Source: Rosellinia necatrix (lineage: Eukaryota > Ascomycota > Sordariomycetes > Xylariales > Xylariaceae). Taken from it: 64,000 bases of DNA. The stretch lies in the NCBI GenBank assembly GCA_021209875.1, contig JAGYVD010000010.1:1550001-1614000 (forward strand), in the 5' to 3' direction. This document shows positions 31,986-42,713 of the stretch, piece by piece; the first letter of the stretch is position 1; each line of letters begins with the position of its first letter. Both the position numbers and the translations under genes were made by a program. The notes below the pieces were generated by a model. The model was not told the DNA's origin. It was given only the letters and a program-made list of their open reading frames with translations, and ran no database searches.

Positions 31986-34308
31986 TAAGCTTGCAACCCA
32001 GACACTAAATTTCGGAGTTCACTGGGACTGGTCGGAGCTGGAAGATGATCAGCTGGCTGGCCGCAAGTGTTGTCTTAATAGGAGAATCACTGAGCTACAC
32101 TAGAACTTCATCCAAGTGGACACTAGGAAACTTGGTGGCTTGCATATAGTCACTGTAGAATTTGCGTAGATATTACCTCATCATATCACCCTTCGCCTGC
32201 CGAGATAACAATACATTGGGCCTAGGTACCCAATGTTTGTTATAATTAAACTGTTATTGCATTGGCTTGGTGGATTTATATGCCTCAGGTGTCAAAAAGC
32301 TGTTTTAGGTTAAAGAAGTAGTTTCTACCATTTTACTATTTCAATATTATTATTATAAAAAAGAAACATACAGGCGTTTTTTTAGCACAGGGCAAAACGC
32401 ACTATTATAGTGGTCATGCCAAGACCTAGGCACTTACCTGCTTGCCACTTCAGGATCTTTTGCCAAATTTTGGTGTACGAACCCAAGAAAAAGTACGGTA
32501 ACTGTTGCATTTATGAGTAGGTCTCATTGTGCGATTGGACCCTGATAACTTGGTAGTGTAGCTTATACCTTTTCTCTCTAACTATGTGCCTCCACCTGCG
32601 ACTTTTCAACCCTGTGGGGGTATACTGGACCCTGTTGGAACTTACAAACCGAATATTGACAGTAAGGTGGCACCAGAGGTATGTATGCACAATAAGTATT
32701 CACCTACTGGAGATGTTTACAGCCATAGTACCAGTGCTTACATACCGCTGCTGGGTAACTTCTAAGGTTCTTATCAAGGTTACTCATGAAGAATGTATAA
32801 CCCCTGTACCTAGTGTAGTGTAGGGATCGGCTTCAGCCGATCCACGGAACTTACACGGAAAAACCCTTATGCGGAACCCTAGTCGAATCTTTATGGGCAG
32901 TCATCGTACAGTAGTCAATTCCCATAAACATCATTTTGACGCTGCCGAGTCACTGGTTCTTTCAAGGAAAAACTATGTCCGTTCATGGGTCGGAACAAGC
33001 GAGCTTCTGAATGACATTCGGAGCAAGAGCTTTTAATCTGCTCCGGGAGGAAGAGATATCGTTCTTGTTTAGATGGCCCGTGCAGTTGGTATTATATTAC
33101 TACGAGTTACCACATTGAGAGGTGATGACCCCGGAGGCGGCTTCGCAGTATGTATCACCCAAGATGCCGCAATTGATAAGACAGTAGCTGAGGCAGTCTA
33201 TATCATTTCCAAGATTGAACGCCTAGCACGAAAGGGCCTACTTGGACCTGTGCTAACTCGGCGTAGCGCGGGGAGCCGTCTCGGGTGGTAGCCGGGAGGT
33301 GCTCCGTTTTGGCTTCGGCCGAGGAAACGGACCAGCTGGATAGGCCAAAGATCGGGTGATTGATCATCCTGGGCGGTGCCAAGTTGCTGACCTACCGACG
33401 ACACTACCGAACTCCATAATTGATAATTGCGCCATCATTCTGGCCATCTTGGGGATGGGCTTCATACCTTTAGTAGGCAGGTAATCTCCAGAACCTTAGT
33501 TGAGCCGTCGATCGGCTTCGTATTCCTGCCTCTATCTAGTGACAGGTCAGAACCTTGAAATGATGTCGTACCGTACAGGTAGGCAGGTAGTAAGCATAAG
33601 CGTTTTAGTGAGTGGGGGATCGATAAATCCAAAAACAACTATAGCTTCGCTATCGCTACGATGATCAATTTTGGTTTCCATTGGAAACGGTAGGTAGGTA
33701 GGTAGGTAGGTAGTAGGTTATGTACAAGTGCTAGTGTATGTAGTGTAGGTAGTGTACTTGGAGAAAACCCAGGATAACGGATAATGACTACGGATTCGAC
33801 AAATCCCTAACCTGGTCTAGCGTAGCTTCTAGAAAACAGCAAGCTTTGCTCCGGGGGCCATGCCGAGGCGCACCACGCACTGTACAGATCTGCGTAAGCA
33901 GCATTGACAGGTCGGCGCATGTGGATGGGCTCGGCACTCAAGCGTTAGCTTTACCTCACACCACGCCAATTTGCAAGCCCAACACGGCCCAATATAGATG
34001 AGATATTCTAAGTTTTAGTCAGGATTGATTCAGCAACCCAAGTTAGCGTGGGAAATTGATGTCTAAGCATTGCGGAATGTCCCGACTTTTCCCTGTGCGA
34101 GCGGATGCAGAAGCGATCAAAGCTCGTAATGGCATGAGTCTATGAGATGATGAAGGGCCGGCGGAACGATGTGATCGTCGGGGCTGCGTGCCGTGAGGTT
34201 TGTTATATAAAGCATGCTCTTCCGGGCGGCTTCGATTGGATTGGATTCGCTTGCATCCGTCCTGAGTACTGAGTCCTGCTTAGATTTCCACCTCCAACAA
34301 CAGTCGTC
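31986..34308. other. Gene-poor stretch with simple repeats and a palindrome
   Basis: Frames at 32584-32823 and 33073-33291 show no motif. A 20-bp near-perfect palindrome (GGATCGGCT, TC, AGCCGATCC) lies at 32824-32843. A (GGTA)n run lies at about 33689-33718. The final 200 bases form the promoter of the solute-binding-like gene. Confidence 0.35.
33689..33718. repeat. (GGTA)n microsatellite
   Basis: Six to seven GGTA units in tandem; the same motif (as CCTA) forms the repeat at 14451-14514. Confidence 0.75.
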
Positions 34309-35478
34309 ATGGTGAGACTTGTGACTCTGGGCTGCGCAGCCCTTAGCGGCGCCGGCATTGTATCCGCGTATGATGCGACCCTCGGCTTCAACGGCGCCCC
34401 GGAAGTCGAAACCCGGACACTCGACGAGATCTACAAGGCTGCCGTTGCGGAGGGCGGCGTCGTGACCGTATGGCACGGCGGCGACGAGCCGGACCAGCAG
34501 GACGGGTTGAAGCAGGCGTTCGAAGCCCGCTTCCCCGACATGACCCTCAACGTCACCGTCGACGTCTCCAAGTACCACGATGGCAACGTCGATCGCCAAC
34601 TCGCCACCGGCGGCGTGTACGTCGACAGCGTGATCCTGCAGACCCTGCACGATTACCCGCGCTGGGATAACGAGGGGGCGCTTCTGCATTACAAGCCGCT
34701 CGGCTTCGACGCCCTGCAGCCGAGTTTCCGCGATCCCCGTGGCGCCTGGTACGGAATAACGATCATTGGATGGAGCTTCGTCTGGAACACGGACAAGGTC
34801 TCCGAGGGGCCCAAGGAGTTCGAGGACTTCTTGAAGCCCGAGTTCAAGGACAAGCTTGTCCTGACGTACCCGAACGACGACGATGCGGTTCTTTACGCCT
34901 TTGATTTGGTGTAAGTCCCCGCTTGAACTCTCTATAACGCTATTGCTTTATAACTTGAAGCCGTTCACGGAACTAAAGAAACAAACAATAGTATGCAAGA
35001 ATTCGGGTACGGATGGTTCGAAAAGCTTCTAGCGCAGAACCCCCGATGGGTCCGTGGCTCCGCCACGCCGGTGACGGTCCTAGCCCAGGCCAACAGCACG
35101 TCGGCCGTCACTTTTACCTCCAGCATCGGCCTGACGCCCTTCGAGCCCCTGAACCTGACCTTCCCGACCAAAGGCCAGTTCGTCACCTGGCCCCAGAGAG
35201 CGGCCATCCTGAAGGACGCACCCCACCCGGAGGGGGCCAAGCTACTCCACAGCTTCCTGCTGAGCGAGGAACACCAGCAATCTTCCGGCAGCTGGAGCGT
35301 TCGCCAGGACGTGGCGGCCCCCGAAGGCTACCAGGCTCTGTCGGACATCAAGTCGACGAACCCGGACGGCTTTGAGAGCTTCATGGTGGATAGGGAGCGG
35401 GTCGAACGGCTCAAGCTCTTCTTCGAGGACAAGCTTGGCACTCCCCAGGGACTTAGCCCGCTGAAGGATGACTTGTAA
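34309..35478 (+). CDS. Secreted bacterial-type solute-binding protein (ABC Fe3+/thiamine-like periplasmic fold)
   Basis: Two exons, 34309-34910 and 34992-35478, join in phase (GTAAGT donor, 81-nt intron) to 362 residues. Residues 1-20 are a signal peptide (MVRLVTLGCAALSGAGIVSA). The body follows the type II periplasmic-binding fold seen in ABC Fe3+-type binding proteins: EIYKAAVAEGGVVTVWHGGDEP, FEARFPDMTLNVTVDVSKY, GVYVDSVILQT, WYGITIIGWSFVWNTDKV and, in exon 2, a second lobe ending in a helical region. Fungi lack the matching ABC importer, so the role is unknown; extracellular binding of a metal or small molecule is one guess. The bacterial look suggests old horizontal transfer, with a fungal intron and signal peptide gained since. 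Confidence 0.75.
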
Positions 35479-36518
35479 ATATAAATATAACTTAGGCGGA
35501 TGGCTGCCTGCTATGTACATACTTTACGCTTCTTAAGCTAATAACGAGCCTGAAAGCCATCCATTAGCTTCAATATTCGATAATGTTGGGTGTAGTTCTT
35601 GGTTGACGTTTCAACTGCACCCATTTTTTCCGCACTTTTCCTCTCAGGATTATTATTATATAGCGAACCAGCTATGCGAACAACGATTTTATCAAAATTC
35701 CGGCAAAACAAGAGCAGAATAACAAGCAGATAGAGGCGCCTAGAGTTACTGCTAAGCCTAGAGTCCCGACTGTGGTGATGCATTCCCGAATGTATTGGTC
35801 CCACACGCGATATGTAGTAGCAGAGTATTTCTAGGCTTGCGGAGAGACGACAGTTAATAGGCAGCAGGCGGGCCTTCACTTATAAGATCCGGATCTGGAG
35901 GGATGGCGCCAGTACCAACAACGCAACATAAGCGCCAAGATTAGCTAAGTTACAGTGCCTACACGGTCCCTCCTAAGTCAATGCAATCAAAAGGCCTGCA
36001 GCGAAGAGCAGTGTAACTAACTACCTGGTGTATGATGAATAACTACACTGGGCTAGCAGGCAGTCCTGTCGCATTAGTTTATATACACGTGTAGTACATA
36101 TATTTAAGTAACTGCTGCAGGCAATTCTATCTGATGATCGATCTGCTAGGCAGACGACATGGTTTTTAGGGTCAAGAACCCCTCACCAAGGGCCCGAATC
36201 CAGGGGTGTGGATAATTCAGGCAGTTCATGTAGTTAGTGTAAGGCCATTAAATATAGGGCAGTTAAATGTAGGCAGCTAACACTGCTGGCAGCCAACATA
36301 GGCAACTAACACAAGCCAGGCAGCCCAACACAGACATTTGACACAGACATTCGACATGCTAGGGTCTTGAATTAATTAATTAATTCCTGTAAATTCCTGA
36401 TTTGATTCCCCTTCCCCCCCCCGCCTGTCCGTTTTGACAGCCCCGACTTCGACGGACAAAAGGAGAGCGCATTCATCATCACGCCACGCCCTCGAGAAGC
36501 CCGCGCCACCAGCAAAAC
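35479..36518. other. Intergenic stretch with degenerate short tandem units
   Basis: About 1 kb. A short unit resembling GGCAGCTAACA or GGCAGCCAACA recurs four to five times between about 36230 and 36330, followed by GACACAGACATT repeated twice. A 113-residue minus frame at 35538-35879 has no motif. The end holds the F-box gene promoter. Confidence 0.4.
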
Positions 36519-37977
36519 ATGGACTCTCTGCCCCCGGAGCTGCTCTCGAGGATCGCCGCCTTTCTCCCCGCTGCCGCCGACCTCAGGGCTCTGCGCTTGG
36601 TCAGCCGGCAGTATGCCGCCGTGGCGTCCCGGCCGCTCTTCGGGCTGCTCCGGTTCTCCGGCCAGCGCCAGGACCAGCCGCCGCCGTGGAACTTCGGCCC
36701 CGTGCAGGAGCGCGCGGTCCCGCCGGGCGTGGCCGGCCGGACGAGGACCGTCGAGTTCGCGGGGATCCCGGCCGCCGTCGACGAGGTCCTGGGCCGCGCG
36801 CCGGCGCGCCGCGCGAGGGCCTTCGTCTTCGACCCGGCCTACTACCGCGAGGGCTTCTGGCCCGACTACCTCATGCAGCTGGAGAACGAGATGCACGAGC
36901 CCGTGGACGAGGTCCAGTTCGACTCGGACGACCCGGACGAGGATGACTGGGAGGCCGCCATCAACCGCGTCCTCGAGCACCGCCGGGCCCGGCCGGCGAG
37001 GGAGGCTGCCGTCGTCAGTGCCGCCCGGGCCACCTGGAACGAAAAGGCCGCCGCGCAGAGACGGAACGAAGACGCCGTCGTCGAGGCGCTCGCCAAGCTC
37101 TTTCGTGCCATGCCCATTCTCGACGAGATCGACGTCAGGCCGTGGTCTTTCGACGGCTGCCGTCTGTACCCAGAATTGGAAACTTGCGTGTAGGGTGTAG
37201 TCTCTTGCCACACAGCAGCCGGTCCATCCTAGATCTAGATCTAACCTTCGTTTCAGTTCGTATGCTATTGACGCCCAGCGCCGGGGGTCCTTCCCGTCTA
37301 CATTTTTCCTCGAGGTGCTCGCGCGGGCGCTCCACGAGGCAGGCCGGCACGTCAAGCGCCTGAGCGTGTCCGAGTTCTTCGCCGACCATCTCCACGACAC
37401 GCCCGCGACCAGGCACGTGTTCACGGGGCTCCAGCATATCAACCTGACGATGCTCCACGTCGAGTTCATGGCCGACGAGGCGCCGAGATTCGACGTGCTT
37501 GTGGAGCTCTTCGGGCGTGCCCGGCCGACTCTGCGGCGCCTGTCCATCATCGCGGGCGGCAAATGGCCCCAGCTCCCGGCCCGGGGCGGGCACTCTCTGC
37601 TGAAGATGCTGGGCGACGGCGACGACGAGACACCGCTCGTATTCCCCCGGCTCGAATTTATCCATCTGGAGGGCCTTATCCTGAGCAGCCCGCCGCTCAT
37701 GCGTTTCCTCCGCGCCCAGCCCGGCCTCGAAAGCTTGGAGTTCCGCCACATCTATCTTTGCACTCCTGACGCCGGGTGGCCGGTCTTGGTAGAGGCATTC
37801 CCCCCAAGCCTCAAGGATTGGAAGTCCATGGGTCCCCTAGGCCACGAGCCTATCAATGCGGATGGCCCTACCGCCTATAATTGGATGACGACGTGGACGC
37901 CGCGGGAGCTGCCTCTCTCGTCTGGCTGGAAAGCCGCATGGCGCAACCCGGAAACACGTTTCACAAGGGTGAGCTGA
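36519..37977 (+). CDS. F-box protein
   Basis: Two exons, 36519-37189 and 37257-37977 (67-nt intron, phase 2), give 463 residues. Residues 2-36 are an F-box (LPPELLSRIAAFLPAAADL... LRLVSRQYAAVAS), the SKP1-binding motif of SCF ubiquitin ligase adaptors. The rest has leucine-rich-like segments in exon 2 (VKRLSVSEF, LQHINLTMLHVEF, TLRRLSIIAGG, LEFIHLEGL, LESLEFRHIYL) that would form the substrate-recognition surface. Exon 1 contains an acidic patch (SDDPDEDDW). The target is unknown. The gene is very GC-rich, which produces a 459-residue antisense frame that I consider a shadow. Confidence 0.8.
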
Positions 37978-38681
37978 TGTGTTGCGCGTACAGAATACTC
38001 CCTAGTGCCTACGAGCACACAAAAGTTTTATCACTACTACCATGCCGGGCTCATACTTTGTGTAATTCCTAAAATTGCATATGATTGTATGCATAACTCC
38101 TGACCTAGACCAGTTAGCAAAGACCTATATATCTTATACCATTGACTACCCAGGTAGCTTAATGAAACAAGGAACGAGGCCAATACATGCACTCTAGACG
38201 CGGCCTTCTAATTATAACGCCGTGTGGTCTTTGATATCAATATGAAGAACCTTAGTGACGACGATTGAACATCTTCTGGCAACATCCCTCTAGTTCACGG
38301 ATTCACTAGTGAGTGGGTTTCCGCTCCGACTTGGTCGCCAGAACCCAGTCCTCTCAAATACGGCGATATTTAATACCAGGCCTCATCGGCCTTTCTTTAT
38401 ACCAAACATCTACGCTATCACTTAACTAGCAAAAAAAAAAAGCTCCATTCTTCAATTTTCACTGCTACATTACCACGGTCCGTAATTTCGCCTGAAGGCG
38501 GAATCCCGACAAATCAAAAGGGGGATGAGGGGAGGAGGGCGAGAAAAGAGTTCATTATCAAAAACAGCAAGGGCTATATTTCCCACCCGAAACTTCCAAA
38601 ACCCACCTATATATATAAAATTCCGCAATCTCTGCGTTTACGCTCTATTGCATTCATTCATTCATTCATTTATTCATCCAT
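37978..38681. other. Convergent intergenic gap
   Basis: About 700 bases between two converging genes, with a (CATT)n run near 38650-38680. No gene recognised. Confidence 0.4.
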
Positions 38682-39122
38682 TCACCACTCACCGTAAGCG
38701 ATGCGCCTGCCGCCGGCGAACCTGTAGAGCATCCTAGCCGCAGCAGAGACGGTGAAGCAGGCGAGGAGGTAGCACTCGCAGACGGGGTGGCCGCTGGCGG
38801 CGACGGAGGCGAGGCAGAGGATCTCGAGGTAGAGGGCGGCGGCCGTCAGGGCCGACGCGAACAGCGGGGCGGCCGCGTGATGCCGGCGCCGGCGCCGGTG
38901 CATGTCGCTGCCGAAGAAGGCCAGACGCGGCCCGCTGTCCGCCAGCAGCGCGAAGAGGACGAGGGCGCAGCCGGACCGCATCGCCAGGGGCCCCCACCAC
39001 GCCTGGAGCAGGGCGGGCAGGAGGGTGATGTAGAAAGAGGTCATGACGAGCGAGTCTAGCAGACTGCCGATGACGATTCCGAGGATGATGTTGAGGCGAT
39101 ACATTGCTATTTTTTTCCCCAA
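38682..39122 (-). CDS. Small multi-pass membrane protein, unknown function
   Basis: A 146-residue frame with about four hydrophobic helices: IILGIVIGSLLDSLVM, FYITLLPALLQAW, CALVLFALLAD, and a C-terminal pair around AALYLEILCLASVAA and CYLLACFTVSAAA. A basic loop with consecutive Arg/His (MHRRRRRHH) lies between helices 3 and 4. Starts at 39122 or, four codons apart in hydrophobic context, at the Met of MYRLN (39104) are possible. I recognise no family. High GC and a clear helix pattern argue that it is coding; the antisense frames lack such order. Confidence 0.5.
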   Translation of the reverse strand: MGKKIAMYRLNIILGIVIGSLLDSLVMTSFYITLLPALLQAWWGPLAMRSGCALVLFALLADSGPRLAFFGSDMHRRRRRHHAAAPLFASALTAAALYLEILCLASVAASGHPVCECYLLACFTVSAAARMLYRFAGGRRIAYGEW

Positions 39123-39801
39123 GAAATCTCGATGTTTAATTGTTTGTTCGCCAAAGGGAGGGTTGATAAATACCGGTGGTTTGCTAGGTTAGTTTGTGGT
39201 GAGAAATGGGATACAATGGGATGTTCTGCTGATGGCGTGCTTACATGGCTCCCAGCGCGCGGCACGCCGCGGCACTTATAATAAAATGCTGACAAGGGGT
39301 ACAAAGAGCTTATCCAGGTCCGCTGTCATTGTTTCCCGGTCGCCAAAGAAGCCGATTGTGCCCGATGAATGAATTGTGTCGGCCTTATTTGACCAACCCT
39401 TCCATTGTCCAGTAGGTTATTCCGACCAGGCCCAGCCCATCCAATCAGGGCCGCCTGGGATCTGCTCATATACGGCCCCCAACGAGTCAGAGCAGGGAGA
39501 TCGTCGAGAGAGTCATTAGGCCCTTGGGCCAAGCAGCCACGCCGACGTGCTGCGCCGCCGGGAGCGTATGCGGTTGGCGACTTGTGGACGTCCCCGAGCA
39601 AATCGCAACCCCGCCGCCGCCAAGACGAAAGCAGAAAAGGGCCTAGCTATCAATTCATTACCTTGTCAACCCGCCGAGGTATGTTTCCCTCGAGGCGATG
39701 TCAGCCGAGGACCTCCGCTTCGCTCTCTCTCCTTCCCCCTCTCCCTTTCCCCCTCCAGGGCGCGTCCCAATATCCCCTCATCAAGACAAGTCCTATCCAT
39801 C
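39123..39801. other. Divergent promoter region
   Basis: About 680 bases between the divergently transcribed small membrane protein and acetyltransferase genes. The last 80 bases before the acetyltransferase ATG are pyrimidine-rich (CTCTCTCCTT...), a common fungal promoter feature. Frames at 39405-39894 are shadows. Confidence 0.4.
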
Positions 39802-40582
39802 ATGGACATCTACAAGTCCAACCGCCTGACGTACCGTCCCATCGGGGACGTTAAGCACGAGGAATTCCTCTTCTCGCTCCTAACCGAGCCGTGAGCCCAC
39901 CCCACCCCTTTCTCCCTCTCCCGCTCCCGCTCCTGCTCTAACACGCTCCAGCGGGGTCCTGAACTTCGACACCTCGATCCCCGCGGGCGTCAGCCGCGCG
40001 GACATGGCGGGCGTGGGCCAATCGATGAGGGCGCGCAAGCTGCTATCAATGTACATATGCCTGCCCCCCACACTCACACCCGCACTCGCGTCCGCGTCTG
40101 CGTCCGCGTCCTCCGCCGACGGCGACGGCGAGGCGACGCCGATCGGCGTGGTGTCGCTGAGCCGCCCGGAGGACCGGCAGGGGCAGCACGGGCGGTCGTT
40201 CCTGAGCGTGGCGGTGGGGCGGCGGTGGCAGCGGCGGGGGTACGGGCGGGAGGCGGTGGCGTGGGCGTTGGACTGGGCCTTCGACTTCGCGCGCCTGCAC
40301 CGCGTCGAGGCGTCCTGCTACGCCTGGAACCCGGGGGCCCGCCGCCTGTACGCCCGCCTCGGCTTCCGCCCCGAGGGCGTCCGCCGTGAGGCCGTCTGGT
40401 TCATGGGCGCCTGGCACGACCTGCACGAGCTCGCCGTCCTCGAGCACGAGTGGCGCGGCCCCGGCCGCGCCGCCGCCGGGGCCGGCACCTGGGCGCCCGT
40501 CGCGGCGGAGGGGGATGGTGGTGTCGTCGTCGGACCGAGCTATTCTAGTGCCGAGATTGCGGAGAAGATGGGCTCGGCGTAG
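39802..40582 (+). CDS. GNAT-family N-acetyltransferase
   Basis: Two exons, 39802-39890 and 39952-40582 (61-nt intron), give 239 residues. The acetyl-CoA-binding motif A is seen as RRWQRRGYGREAVAWALDWAF (the Q/RxxGxG/A loop is QRRGYG). Downstream is a typical GNAT motif B, NPGARRLYARLGFRPEGVRR, and a closing HDLHELAVLEHEW. This order matches RimJ/RimL-type acetyltransferases; the acceptor may be a protein N-terminus or a small amine and cannot be decided. Low-complexity Ala/Ser and Gly/Ala insertions (SASASASS near residue 85; GRAAAGAG near the end) are unusual for the core fold. Confidence 0.85.
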
Positions 40583-40914
40583 GCGTTGGGGGAACGATGG
40601 GGCAGTCCGCGTGTAACGGAGCGAGTGAGTGGGATGTAAGATCTACTGTACCCTGAGGTAGACGTGTGGTCAGACTATTATTAGGCGATGTGTAGCGTCA
40701 GGTCATATATCAGTCAAGTAATCCGAGCTCTTGATTGAGTTATGCGTACTTTCAAAAATCAAGTGATCGGTCAACGGCTAAACGAAGTTTATTCTGGAAG
40801 AGCTGTGATTCTTCGTGTTCATCTAATCTATCCACCTGGCACTGAGCCACCTCAAAGAAAAAAAACCAGGTCGTAATACCCTAGTCCGGGTATGGTGAAG
40901 GACGAGCTTCATCT
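40583..40914. other. Convergent gap
   Basis: About 330 bases between stops of converging genes; no feature beyond presumed 3' UTRs. Confidence 0.4.
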
Positions 40915-41618
40915 TTACTGGATCTTTCCCTCGTTGACAAAGCGACGAATGGTGTCAATGCTGCTTTCGACGGCCGTCTTCGCCATCTAGAGCTTGGCGT
41001 TAGCCCTGGTCCCTGATGTTGAGACACACGTAATTTCTCAAGGGTGAGACTGACCTTCCAGTGCGCCTCCTCAAGCTGCACGGCCTTCTCGCTGCCCTCG
41101 GGCACATCGGGGTGGCGCCACTCGAAGACGTAGCTCATAAGCAGCTCGCCGTCCGGGCGCTTGCTGATGATGTTGGTGACGGTGCTGCCGTCCTCCTGGT
41201 TGAAGACGATGCGGCACGGTTCGTAGTGCACTGGTAAGAGCGCGGGGTTAGTACACGGGTCGATATAGGGAGGAAATCTCTTATCGCCTCGTGAAAAGCG
41301 AGAGAAAAACTGTCGCGGCGCAGAGGCTCGGGGCCTGGTGTAGTTCTTGTCCCTCTCTCAACACATACCGCACACTTCTTTGATGGCACCGCCGCCAAGT
41401 CCCGCAGTAGAGACGAACCGCACCTCGCGCGTAACCTGGAGGTCGCCGGTGGGCAGCGTCTCCTCCGAGAGGACCTGACATTCGGTGATGGCTGAGACGA
41501 AGTCCTGCGCCCGGCGCACCTTCATCTTGAGGCCCTCCCAGACCTGGGCCTGGGTCAAGGTGGGCGTGGCGCCGGCCTTGTTGATGGCTGAGGTGTAGGC
41601 GACGTTGAAGGTAACCAT
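40915..41618 (-). CDS. DUF1857 family protein (SRPBCC-like fold)
   Basis: Three exons on the minus strand, 41618-41369, 41230-41055 and 40986-40915, join in phase to 165 residues. The sequence follows the fungal DUF1857 pattern: MVTFNVAYTSAIN, LTQAQVWEGLKMKVR, VLSEETLPTGD, VTREVRFV, then ISKRPDGELLMSYVFEWRHP and a C-terminal helix (MAKTAVESSIDTIRRFVNEGK). DUF1857 belongs to the START/Bet v1-like helix-grip folds, which bind small hydrophobic ligands; no ligand is known. Length fits the family. The last exon of 24 codons is read from the frame change after GGAAG/GTCAGT. Confidence 0.88.
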
Positions 41619-42713
41619 TTTGGCGATGTTCTAAAGATATAAAGATGTAGATATGTACTACCTAACTACCGAGAGTGAGACAAAGATGAGCGGGTATGAT
41701 GAGAGGATTCGTGTTATGATGCGATGCGAGGGCGAATGGTGTTTGTTTTTTTGTTGTTGTTTGTTGTTGTTCGTTGGGTTCGTTGAGTGTTGGTGCTCGG
41801 TAAATATGCATTCCTCGTGCTAGATCTATCGTTCCTTTTTATGTCACGTCGTTCGACGCCCCAGGCCGAGGCGGACGACAGTCGGGGAAAATCCATGAAG
41901 CAGTCGGGAGCGACAAGATCGTACGTCGTCCGTGATGGGAACGGTGTTTCATGCGGATATCAATCATGTCGTACCTGCACTACCTACACACCTACCAATG
42001 GCGGGGTGTTTGGCAAGTCGGATGATACCTTGTGATTACCGTGTCCAAAAATAGGTACCTCACACCCCGTTGTGTCTACCTGGCATTCTCTTAGGACTTT
42101 GGGACCTGTCCTCTGCCCGTCCGAAGGGGACGTCCGTCGTGTCGGGACCGAAGGCGTTGGCGAATGGCACTTTAAGGTTAGTGGTGAAACTCAGCGACGC
42201 ATTGTGGACACTCGGTGAGATTAATGCAGATCTGGTATGGTACCGGAGGCGGGCTGCCAAGCAGGCGCCACCGAGAGCCATGCAGGCGAACACCCAAGAG
42301 AAGAGAAAGTACGGCAGTTAATACCTACCTCCCAAGTCACCATATAAGGAATATTACGGCATCTACCCTCCAGATCCATCGGAGACAGAGCTTGCGACTC
42401 CGACGCATTTTCCGCGATGCCCATTAAGGAAATAATACGAGCCATAAGGGCAAGCTTTTCAAAATGATCATCTTACTGGCAAGAAAGGATCGGTTCAGGG
42501 TAAAGAGGTAGTCGAACGGAGGAAATGGGACGAACGGAAGACTCGGCCCAGGGCTAGTCGGACGGTTCACATGGTTCCTCGTGGAAAAATAAGTCTTCGT
42601 TTTCGCTAGCCATGCTTAACTGGCTACCTGAGTACATTATTCGAGACCCAGCATCAACCGCCAGACCGGATCCTGGGAAATAGCATGGTTTTATTCATCC
42701 GGTAATGGTATTT
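41619..42713. other. Intergenic stretch
   Basis: About 1.1 kb. (TTGTTG)n-like sequence lies near 41745-41775 in the DUF1857 promoter. Frames at 42060-42445 on both strands overlap and have no motif. The right end holds the 3' UTR of NOC2. Confidence 0.4.

Noticed and set aside
36372..37751. 459-residue minus-strand frame over the F-box gene
   Set aside because: Antisense to a convincing two-exon F-box protein in very GC-rich DNA; its composition (Arg/Pro/Gly runs) and lack of motifs mark it as a shadow.
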